Shown here in pieces: positions 1 to 6,887 of a stretch of 64,000 nt of DNA (position 1 is the first letter of the stretch; each line of letters starts with the position of its first letter). The position numbers and the translations under genes are program-made. Under the pieces are notes generated by a model. It worked only from the letters and a program-made list of their open reading frames with translations. It did not search any database and was not told the origin of the DNA. Source of the stretch: an uncultured Paracoccus sp. GTDB lineage: Bacteria; Pseudomonadota; Alphaproteobacteria; Rhodobacterales; Rhodobacteraceae. The DNA is taken from contig CAKTBJ010000010.1 in assembly GCA_934533075.1 (NCBI GenBank), forward strand, positions 1 to 64,000, in the 5' to 3' direction.

Positions 1-25
1 CCCTCGGCGGGGCATGGCGGCTCAT
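1..25 (-). CDS. Start of a gene leaving the left edge (partial)
   Basis: An ATG on the minus strand (25-23) overlaps the TGA of the BtuF-like gene (24-22) in an ATGA arrangement, so translation is probably coupled. Only eight codons are visible (M-S-R-H-A-P-P-R), which is too little to identify the protein. From the usual order of cobalamin or siderophore uptake operons a FecCD-type permease would be expected next; this is inference from context only. Confidence 0.4.
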
Positions 26-1101
26 GGCGCCAGCCCCTGCCTGGCGTCCCGCAAGGCCGTGGCGGCGCGCAGGATGAAGGGGGTGCCGCAAATCCAGTCC
101 GGGCTGGACAGCGCCGCCGCCGGGATCCAGCTCCGCGCCGAGACCAGCGCCGGGTGGTCGAGGATTTCCTCGGATCGCGAATGGCCGGCATAGGGCCGGT
201 CGAGGATCAGCATGTCGGGCCGCGACAGCAGCAGCAGTTCCAGCGGCAGGACGCCGCCGCCGGCAATGCCGGCCCCGTCGGCGATATTGGCGAAGCCGCC
301 CAGCGCCACGATCCGTCCCGACAGGCTGTCGCTGCCCGAGGTATAGCCGTTCGCCGCATACAGCGCCGCGCGGGGGCGGGGGTCTGGCGCGTCGCCCTCC
401 AGCCGCGCCAGATCGGCGTCGAACGCCGCCAGCAGCGCCTCGGCCGCCGCCTCGCGGCCCAGAAGCGCGCCCATGCGGCGCAGGCCGTCGCGGATGGCGG
501 GGATGTCGCTTTCGGGGGCGAAGGTCTCGACCCGCACGCCCATGCGGCGCAGCAGGTCCACGCTGGTCCGGTTCGTCCAGGCCCCGGCCAGCACCAGATC
601 GGGGCGAAAGCCCAGGATCTCCTCGGCCTGCCCGCGATTGGCGGGATAGGCGCCGGCCGCCTCGACCATCGCGGAGGATCGCGGGTCGCGCGCCAGATGC
701 GAGACCGAGACCAGTTGTCCCGGCGCCGCCAGCAGCATGGCCATCTGGTCGGTGCACAGGTTCATGGACACCACCCGCATGGGCGGATCGGCGGGCACAG
801 GGACAGGGGCAGGGACGGAGGATGCGGGGCCGGTTTGTGAAAAGCCTGCCGGGGCAGGCGTGACGGCAGCGGTCCGGCCCTGTTCCGGCGCGGCCGGAAT
901 CGAGGCGCCCGGCGCGGGATCGCTCAGGGCCGGATCAGGCGATGCAGGGCCGGCCACAACGGGCGCCCCGCCTGTGGCCTGCGCCGGCTCGGGATGCGCC
1001 GGGGTGGAACCGGCCACCACGGAACCGGCCGCCGCCGGCACCGGGGTGGCCGCCAGGGCGAGGCCGGCGAGGCAGCCGGCCAGAAGCCCCCGTCCTACCA
1101 T
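22..1101 (-). CDS. btuF: BtuF-like periplasmic binding protein (ABC cobalamin uptake)
   Basis: This is a type III ABC-transporter substrate-binding protein of the BtuF/FepB kind, which captures corrinoid or a metal chelate in the periplasm and hands it to a BtuCD/FecCD permease. The ATG at 1101 is preferred to the upstream 1152 start because it begins a clean signal peptide (MVGRGLLAGCLAGLALAAT, cleavage near residues 22-26) and overlaps the btuB stop by 7 nt. Residues about 26-105 are an unusually long Pro/Ala-rich linker. The binding domain then starts with the typical MRVVSMNLCTDQ strand, followed by EEILGFRPDLVLAG and a helical backbone between the two lobes. It is co-transcribed with btuB below a cobalamin riboswitch, which supports corrinoid as the ligand; heme or siderophore remains possible. 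It is longer than E. coli BtuF because of the linker. Confidence 0.8.
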   Translation of the reverse strand: MVGRGLLAGCLAGLALAATPVPAAAGSVVAGSTPAHPEPAQATGGAPVVAGPASPDPALSDPAPGASIPAAPEQGRTAAVTPAPAGFSQTGPASSVPAPVPVPADPPMRVVSMNLCTDQMAMLLAAPGQLVSVSHLARDPRSSAMVEAAGAYPANRGQAEEILGFRPDLVLAGAWTNRTSVDLLRRMGVRVETFAPESDIPAIRDGLRRMGALLGREAAAEALLAAFDADLARLEGDAPDPRPRAALYAANGYTSGSDSLSGRIVALGGFANIADGAGIAGGGVLPLELLLLSRPDMLILDRPYAGHSRSEEILDHPALVSARSWIPAAALSSPDWICGTPFILRAATALRDARQGLAP

Positions 1102-2978
1102 CGGGCCTGCACGCCCAGCCAGGCGGTGCGGCCCTGCGAGGCATAGCCCCACACGTCGGAATAGGCCTTGTCGAACAGGTTCACCACGCGCCCGCTCAGC
1201 CGCACCCGGTCGTTCAGGTCATAGCCCGCCGCCAGGTTGACCACGGTATAATCCGGCAGCCGCGCGGTCGAGAAATCGCCGAACCCCTTCACGTCGAAAT
1301 TCCCCGAGACATGGCGCAGATCGCCCGTCACCTGCCCGCGCCCGCCGGCAAAGGCCCATGTCGCGGACAGCCCGATCTCGTGCCGGGGGCGGCGCACCTC
1401 GACCGAGCCATCGGGGTTCTTCGCGTCCAGATAGGTATAGCTCAGCGACAGGCTCAGCGCGTCGGTGGCCTGCATGCGGGCGGCGACCTCCAGCCCCTGG
1501 CGCGGGCTGTCGCCGCTCTGGTTGCGATAGCTGTATCGCACCACGCCGCCGTCGCTGCCGACGATATGGGTCTCGATCTCGTCGCGCAGCTTTTCGTTGA
1601 ACCAGGTCACATCGACCACGCCCAGCCCGTCCGGCAGCGTGACCTCCATGCCCAGGTCGAAGCCGCGATTGCGTTCGGGGCGCAGGTCGGGATTGCCGTC
1701 ATAGACCGACCAGCCGAAATCGTAATGGCCGAAAAGCTGGTCGTAGGAGGGGTTCACGATGCCGTTGCCGGCCGAGGCATGCAGGCGGACGGGCTGGTCC
1801 GGCACCTGCCAGGACAGGCCGATATTCCAGCTTGTCGCATCCTCGAACACCTTGTTGAAATCGCGCCGCAGCCCGGCCTGCACATCCAGCCCGTTGTCGT
1901 AGAAGCCGCGATATTCCAGCGCCACCGACGCCATGTCGCGGCGGAAATCCGGGGCCTGCGAGGATTCGTCGCGCTGGCGCTCGGCCAGCAGGTTCAGCAG
2001 ATGCGCGGAATCCGCCACCGCCCGCCCGTCGAGGCCGAGGCTGGCGCGGTATTTCAGCTTGCGGGTCTCGCCCCGCGTCCAGGCGCCGTAGTTCCATTGC
2101 CTGAACACGGTATCCTGATAGTCCAGCCGATGCGTCAGCCGCCCGCCGAGGGTGGACAGCTCCGCCCAGACGCCGCCCTGGAGCTCGCGCCGCTCGCTGG
2201 TCAGGCCGGGGGTGTCGACGATGTAGTCCTCCGGCTCCGCCGCCAGCCAGTCGGCATCGTCGAAATCGTAATCCTCCCGCGCGCGGCGCAGGGTGAGGCC
2301 GAGGCGCAGGTCCTCGGTCGCCTGCACCCAGCCGGAGGCGGCCAGCGTATGCCGCCGGATGCCGTCCTTTTCCCCGCCCGATCCCGACTGGTCGAAGCCG
2401 TGGTCGTCGCGGCTGGCAAAGCTCAGCGCCACGCCGCCGCGGGCGGTGTCGTGGGTCAGCCACAGGTTGCCGGCGGCGCCGTTGCCCAGTTCCAGCCCGG
2501 CGCCATAGGCCAGCCCCTCGCCGCCCCTGCGGGTGATGATGTTGATCACGCCGGAGGAGGCGTTCGAGCCGTAATAGACCGATTGCGGCCCGCGCAGCAC
2601 CTCGATGCGGGTGATGTCGGCGGTCTCCAGCCCGCTGAGCGTGTATTCGTCCGAGCCGCCGGTGGCCTCGATGCCGTCGATCAGGATCAGCACCTGCCGG
2701 GCCTCGCCGCCCCGGATGCGCACCGCCGTCAGCGAGGCGCCGCTGGAGGAGACCGAAACCCCCGGCAGCGCCCGCAGCGCGTCCTGCACCGAGGCGATGC
2801 CGCGTGCGGCGATGTCCTCGGCGGTCAGCACGCTGTAGGCGCGGCCGAAGGCATCCGGGGCGATGGGGGTCAGGCCGCCCGACAGCACCACCGGGTCCAG
2901 CGCGATGGTGCCCTGCTGGGCCAGCGCCGGCACCGGCAGCAATGCCAGCGCGACAAGGGAGAATCGGGGTCGGAACAT
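1095..2978 (-). CDS. btuB: TonB-dependent outer-membrane receptor, BtuB-like
   Basis: A 627-residue TonB-dependent receptor, close to the length of E. coli BtuB. It has a signal peptide (MFRPRFSLVALALLPVPALAQ), a TonB-box-like segment (DPVVLSG, about residues 28-34), a plug domain with ALRALPGVSVSS, VRIRGG, VLILIDG and RIEVLRGPQSVYYGSNASSG motifs up to about residue 155, and a 22-strand-type barrel ending in an aromatic residue (QARW). It carries corrinoid across the outer membrane using TonB energy. The gene sits directly downstream of a cobalamin riboswitch and its stop overlaps the start of the BtuF-like gene, so both should be switched off by excess B12. Substrate assignment rests on the riboswitch and on BtuB-like length and plug sequence, not on ligand residues. 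Confidence 0.9.
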   Translation of the reverse strand: MFRPRFSLVALALLPVPALAQQGTIALDPVVLSGGLTPIAPDAFGRAYSVLTAEDIAARGIASVQDALRALPGVSVSSSGASLTAVRIRGGEARQVLILIDGIEATGGSDEYTLSGLETADITRIEVLRGPQSVYYGSNASSGVINIITRRGGEGLAYGAGLELGNGAAGNLWLTHDTARGGVALSFASRDDHGFDQSGSGGEKDGIRRHTLAASGWVQATEDLRLGLTLRRAREDYDFDDADWLAAEPEDYIVDTPGLTSERRELQGGVWAELSTLGGRLTHRLDYQDTVFRQWNYGAWTRGETRKLKYRASLGLDGRAVADSAHLLNLLAERQRDESSQAPDFRRDMASVALEYRGFYDNGLDVQAGLRRDFNKVFEDATSWNIGLSWQVPDQPVRLHASAGNGIVNPSYDQLFGHYDFGWSVYDGNPDLRPERNRGFDLGMEVTLPDGLGVVDVTWFNEKLRDEIETHIVGSDGGVVRYSYRNQSGDSPRQGLEVAARMQATDALSLSLSYTYLDAKNPDGSVEVRRPRHEIGLSATWAFAGGRGQVTGDLRHVSGNFDVKGFGDFSTARLPDYTVVNLAAGYDLNDRVRLSGRVVNLFDKAYSDVWGYASQGRTAWLGVQARW

Positions 2979-3025
2979 GCCTTCGTGCCTTTCCGGTGCA
3001 GGCGGCGCCTGCGGTTGCGCGACGG

Positions 3026-3053
3026 CCTGCGGAACGGCTCGGACGGCCGCAGG
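3026..3053 (-). promoter_or_regulatory. Hairpin in the btuB leader (possible riboswitch expression platform)
   Basis: Between the cobalamin aptamer and the btuB start the leader contains a perfect 7-bp inverted repeat (CCTGCGG / CCGCAGG) separated by 14 nt. It lies about 50-75 nt upstream of the ATG. No U-run follows it, so if it is the expression platform it would act on translation or through a Rho-type mechanism. The role is inference. Confidence 0.3.
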
Positions 3054-3119
3054 CGGGTGATCGTCACCTCTGCGGAACGGCCGCTTTCCGGGCGCCCCTC
3101 GCGCCGGAAATGGGTGCGT

Positions 3120-3285
3120 GCTGCGGCAGGTCTCCTGACTTGCGGATCATCGCTCGGACCGGCCTTCCCGGTTGCCCGGTGGCATGATCGGCCGTCGCTC
3201 TCCGCCTACAGTTGCGGGGGCAGTCCCGGACTGCACCGGGTTCCCTTTTCATCCGGCGGCGCCGGAACCGAAGCAGCCCCTCCTT
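3120..3285 (-). ncRNA. Cobalamin (B12) riboswitch
   Basis: Read on the minus strand, this stretch has the conserved cobalamin aptamer blocks in order: GGATGAAAAGGGAAC, then CGGTGCAGTCCGGGACTGC, CCCCGCAACTGTA, a GGGAAGG segment, and finally the B12 box AAGTCAGGAGACCTGCC at 3125-3141. It precedes the btuB-btuF transcript. Binding of adenosylcobalamin is known to lower expression of downstream uptake genes in this family. The 5' boundary is approximate. Confidence 0.93.
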
Positions 3286-3565
3286 GGCGCAGCGCGGGGC
3301 GCGGAGTCAAGCATGGCCGCGCCCCCGCCTCCGCGCCTGTGGCGGGCCTGCTGCAATGCGCATCCGTTTTTCGTGAATCCGCCTTGCGCAGGCGGCGGGA
3401 TGCCTGCACGCTCTGGTTGCCGGGCGTGGCGACGGGGCTTTTCACCGGCGGGAAATTCGCCGATGAGTTTCAGGGCGCCATGTTGCGCCCGATCTATGCG
3501 AGGCGGATCGCCGGCGGCCCAGGCGTGCCGCGCCGGTCGCCGGTTACCGGGGGAGGGTGAATGCC

Positions 3566-4126
3566 ATGACGCTTTCAGCGATACGACGATGCGACTTGCG
3601 CGCGGGGTTTCTGGCCGCGCTGTTGCCGGCTCTGGCGCCCGGCATGGCGCAGGCGATGCCGAGGGTCAGCGCCGTGGTGGACCTGGCGGCCGATGATGGC
3701 GGCGTCGAGGCCATCGAGGCGCTGGCCGGGCAGTTGCCCCGGTTCCCCACGGTGATCGACCTCGACCTGACCGTGAGGCCCGATCCCGAGGGCCTGCTGC
3801 GGGTGGAGCTGGTGACCCTGGAGGGGGCGCCGCCGACGCCGCTGGAATGCGATGGCGGCTTCGGCCGGATCGACGGCGATCATGTCGGGCTGCGGCTGCC
3901 GTTCGGCGCGATCCATCCGAATCTGCTGTTGCAGGTGGACCTGGCCGGCCTGTCGGCGCGCGACGGGCTGGTGCTGGGCTGCGCCGATGACGGATCGGAG
4001 GTCGCCGTCTTTCACATGATGGGCCGCTTTCTGGTCAGCGGCGTGGATATTCCGGCGGCGCGCGAGGTGCTGATGGTGGCCCAGCCGGTGGCCGCCCGGC
4101 CGGTGGTGGCACGGCCGGCCGAGTGA
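3566..4126 (+). CDS. Secreted protein of unknown function
   Basis: A 186-residue protein I do not recognise. The ATG at 3566 is chosen over the GTG at 3557 because the purine-rich GGGGGAGGG (3549-3557) then sits at normal ribosome-binding distance. Residues 1-30 form a signal peptide with an R-R-C-D-L-R-A basic start, a hydrophobic core and an A-Q-A cleavage site. The mature part is about 155 residues, rich in alternating hydrophobic/Asp residues that suggest beta structure, with two cysteines (in LECDGG and LGCADD) that could form a disulfide. The tail is a low-complexity Ala/Val/Pro stretch. It stands alone between the divergent btuB riboswitch and a repeat-filled intergenic region. A periplasmic location is inferred from the signal peptide only. 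Confidence 0.6.
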   Translation: MTLSAIRRCDLRAGFLAALLPALAPGMAQAMPRVSAVVDLAADDGGVEAIEALAGQLPRFPTVIDLDLTVRPDPEGLLRVELVTLEGAPPTPLECDGGFGRIDGDHVGLRLPFGAIHPNLLLQVDLAGLSARDGLVLGCADDGSEVAVFHMMGRFLVSGVDIPAAREVLMVAQPVAARPVVARPAE

Positions 4127-5057
4127 CGGGCGCCGGCGGGGCGCGTTGCGGCGGCGGGCGGCGGGCCGAAGATGGCGCCCGTCCCGGCCCGCGGCATCGC
4201 CTGTACGATCGGCGCCACGGTGCGGAACGGCCGTAGCAGGTCGCCGGGGAAGCCGGCCGGCCCCTCGTTGATCCTTGGGCAGCACCATGCCGGCGCCGGC
4301 CATCGGCGCCCGACAGGCCACGCCGCCCGTGATGCCGGCACGCCAGCGATCCGCCCCGCAGCGCGCCATTCGCGAGGGTGCGCGAAATTCCGGGACCTGA
4401 AAGCTGCACCCCACGGGTGCGGGATCGCAATCTTCCGCTGCCGACATCCCGGACGGGATACGGAGACCCGCCTTGCCGGAGGGCCGCCGCCTTCGTCACC
4501 CTGCGAGAGGGAGAATCGAGACTCCGGGACCTGAAAGCTGCGCACCCCGTTGGTGCGGGTATTGTGCTCTCGCGATACCGACAGGCAGGGCCGGCGCGGA
4601 AGGCCCGGCATCGGATCACAGGCCCGCCTTGCCGAAGGGTCGTCGCCTTCATGGCCGGCGGTGGCATGGACCGTCCCACCCTTGTCACCTTGTCACCTCG
4701 CTAAAAGGAGGGGGGATCGAACCTCCGGGACCTGAAAGCTGCGCGCCCGCGAGTGCGGGCTTTGCGATCTCCCGATCCCGCCCCGGCCGGCGCGGAAGGC
4801 CCGGCATCGGACCATAGCCCCGCCTTGCCGGGGGGGGCCGCCTTCATGGCTGGGGTGGCATGGACCGCCCCCTTCGTCATCCTGCGAAAAGGAGGGCGAA
4901 ACTCCGGGGTCCGCAAGCTGCGCCCACGGGTGCGACGCTCGCGATTTCCCGATGCCGACGGGCGCGACCGGAATGGCGGCGACACCCCGGACGGGGCGCG
5001 GAGTCCGTCAAGCCGCCTTGCCGGAGGGGCGCCGTCCTTGCGGCCGGGGGCGGTGTT
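4127..5057. repeat. Intergenic region with four imperfect long repeats
   Basis: This 0.93-kb gap holds no convincing gene. From about 4390 it contains four diverged copies of one unit. Each copy begins with a conserved TCCGGGACCTGAAAGCTGC block (4390, 4524, 4725 and a weaker one at 4904), followed by a small G-C hairpin such as GCACCC/GGGTGC. Later come a GCGGAAGGCCCGGCATCGGA block (copies 2 and 3), a CCGCCTTGCCG block, GGTGGCATGGACCG, and TTCGTCAYCCTGCGARARGG just before the next copy. Copy spacing is 134, 201 and 179 bp, so internal parts have been gained or lost. Nothing distinctive was seen in 4127-4389. Confidence 0.7.
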
Positions 5058-5864
5058 TTACTCCGCCGCCATCTCCAGCCGCAGGGTGCAACGCTGGCCG
5101 GCCGGGATGGTGTCGTCGGGATTGGGCAGTTCCAGCCGCAGGCCGAAGGTGCCGCTGGCCGCGTCCAGCACCTTGTCGATCACCGCGATGCGGGCCGGCA
5201 CCTCGCGCGCGTCGGGCTGGGTCAGGCGGACGATGGCCGGAGTCTCGGCCGCCAGCCCGCCCCACAGCCCGACCGGCAGCCAGCTTTCCACATGCAGCGG
5301 CTGGATCTGGGCCAGCCGCAGGATCGGGCTGTCCTGGCGCACGAACTCGCCCGCATGCAGGTGGATGTCGGTGACGATGCCGTCGATCGGGCTGGTCACG
5401 GTCAGCTGGTCCAGCAGCGCCTGCTGGCGCTCGACCTCCATCGCGGCCAGCCGCAGGGCGTAGTCCTCGGCATCCAGCTGGTGGCGGGCGATGGCGAAGG
5501 CGGCCTCGTCCTGCTCCAGCTGCGAGCCGCTGCCGGCGCCCGATTGCGCCAGCCGCCTGCTGCGCGTGACCTGCGCCTCGGCCAGATGCAGCCGCGTCTC
5601 GGCCACGTCGCGGGCCTGCCGGGCGGCCGCCTGCTCGCGCGTCAGGGCCAGCGTGGCCGCCTGCACCCGCGAATCGAGCCGCGCCAGCACCTGCCCGCGC
5701 GCGACATGGGCGCCGCGCCCGACCAGCACCTCGGCCAGCAGCCCGGTGGTGGAGGAGCCGATCTCCAGCACCTGCGCGGGTTCGACCACGCAATCGAACT
5801 CGGCCGCCCGCGCGGGAAGGGCGGCCAGCGGCAGGCAGGCGAGAAGCAGGGGGCGCAGGGTCAT
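5058..5864 (-). CDS. Periplasmic adaptor (HlyD/RND membrane-fusion family)
   Basis: A 268-residue membrane-fusion-type protein. The ATG at 5864 starts a signal peptide (MTLRPLLLACLPLAALPARA). Upstream in-frame codons run into repeat DNA and are not believed. After the signal come a split biotinyl-lipoyl-like domain (GLLAEVLVGRGAHVARGQVLARLD and SPIDGIVTDIHLHAGEFV), a helical hairpin between them (about residues 70-150, with alternating Leu/Ala/Glu heptads) and a beta-barrel part ending DTIPAGQRCTLRLEMAAE. It is short for the family, with a reduced membrane-proximal domain. Such proteins bridge the inner-membrane machine and an outer-membrane partner. It is the last gene of the minus-strand export operon, separated from the SecA-like gene by 1 kb of tandem repeats. 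No pump partner gene is adjacent, so action with the other adaptor fusions here is inferred. Confidence 0.75.
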   Translation of the reverse strand: MTLRPLLLACLPLAALPARAAEFDCVVEPAQVLEIGSSTTGLLAEVLVGRGAHVARGQVLARLDSRVQAATLALTREQAAARQARDVAETRLHLAEAQVTRSRRLAQSGAGSGSQLEQDEAAFAIARHQLDAEDYALRLAAMEVERQQALLDQLTVTSPIDGIVTDIHLHAGEFVRQDSPILRLAQIQPLHVESWLPVGLWGGLAAETPAIVRLTQPDAREVPARIAVIDKVLDAASGTFGLRLELPNPDDTIPAGQRCTLRLEMAAE

Positions 5865-5989
5865 GGTCCGGGTCCGGTTGTCGGGGGCTTCGGCACTATC
5901 CGGCGGCGGGCGCGGCTTGGCAATGCGGGAAGTCGGGCCGGGTCCTGGCGGGGACGATGCATGCAAGCACGCATCCGGCGCTTTTTGCA

Positions 5990-6885
5990 TGGGTCGCCGG
6001 AGGTGCGTTCGCATGTGTGACGACCCGGCGCAGAGGCCGCTTCGCAGGCGCCGGCCCCTGCGTCCGGATGCGCGCCCCATGCCCTCCGCGCCGGACACCG
6101 GTGCGCGCTTTCCTGCTCTGCCCCCCGGCGAGGATGCGGCCAAGGCACGGGTGTTGCCCACAGATGCAGCGGATACCCGCCGCATGCGCTGCCAGGTGCG
6201 CGTTGCATATACGCGGCGCTCCCGCGCTGATGCCGCTCCGCAGGCACCAGCGTCTTGCATCTGGATGCGCTGCATCTGCCATCTGCCTTCCGCGCCGGAC
6301 ACCGGGAGCACGTTTGCATGCTCGGCCCCCCGGCGAGGATGCCGCTAAGGCACGGGTGTTGCCCACAGATGCAGCGGATACCCTCTGCATGGGCTGCCGG
6401 GTGCGCGTTGCATATACGCGGCGCTCTCGCGCGGATGCCGCTCCGCAGGCATCAGCGTCTTGCATCCGGATGCGCTGCATTTGCGTATCGCGGAGGTCGC
6501 CGGGCGCGCGTTGTTCATGCTTGGCCCTCTGCCGCGCAGATGCCGATCCGCAGGCGCCGGCATCGTGCATCTCCATGTGCAGCGTGGCCGTTCCGCATGG
6601 GGCACGGGATGCATGTTTGCCTGCACGGCCTCCCGGTGAGGATGCCGCTCCGCAGGCACCAGCCTCCTGCATCCACAGGCGCAGCGCATGCCTTTCGCAT
6701 GGGCCGCCGGGCGCGCGCGCTCCTGCACGCCGCCCGCAGACGTATGCCCTCCGCGCCGGCTGCCGGCCGCGTTAGCCTGCGCCACATCCCGGTGAAATGC
6801 CGTTTCGCAGGCACGGGCGCCCACACGCATGCCAAGCCGGTCGGGTGCGGATGTGCATGCATCGCAACCCGGCATGGGCGGCCGC
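5990..6885. repeat. Degenerate ~100-bp tandem repeat array (minisatellite-like)
   Basis: The 1-kb gap between the adaptor and the SecA-like gene is filled by an imperfect tandem array. The anchor GATGCCGCTCCGCAGGCACC or a close variant recurs near 6033, 6229, 6433, 6538, 6639 and 6794. A sister form, GAGGATGC(G/C)GC(C/T)AAGGCACGGG, occurs at about 6131 and 6336, giving an average period near 100 bp. Other shared blocks are TCTTGCATC(C/T)GGATGCGCTGCAT, GTTGCATATACGCGGCGCTC and TTGCCCACAGATGCAGCGGA. The units are full of TGCAT/ATGCA and GGATGC half-palindromes. Open frames exist on both strands, but they are Cys/Arg/Ala-rich and show no protein family, so I do not call a gene. Confidence 0.8.
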
Positions 6886-6887
6886 CC

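Noticed and set aside
1072..1101. Lipobox (LAGC) making the BtuF-like protein a lipoprotein
   Set aside because: The cysteine is at residue 10, before the main hydrophobic core, which is too early. A normal signal-peptidase I site follows.
942..3560. An 872-codon plus-strand frame across the btuB region
   Set aside because: It is antisense to a complete BtuB-like receptor and to the cobalamin riboswitch, and has no family resemblance.
4390..5050. CRISPR array
   Set aside because: The conserved blocks are spaced irregularly (134, 201, 179 bp) and the sequence between them is also shared, so there are no unique spacers.
5990..6885. CRISPR array or a Cys-rich repeat protein
   Set aside because: The whole ~100-bp unit is repeated without unique spacers. 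The frames through it on both strands lack any conserved protein pattern, because differences between units include shifts of frame.
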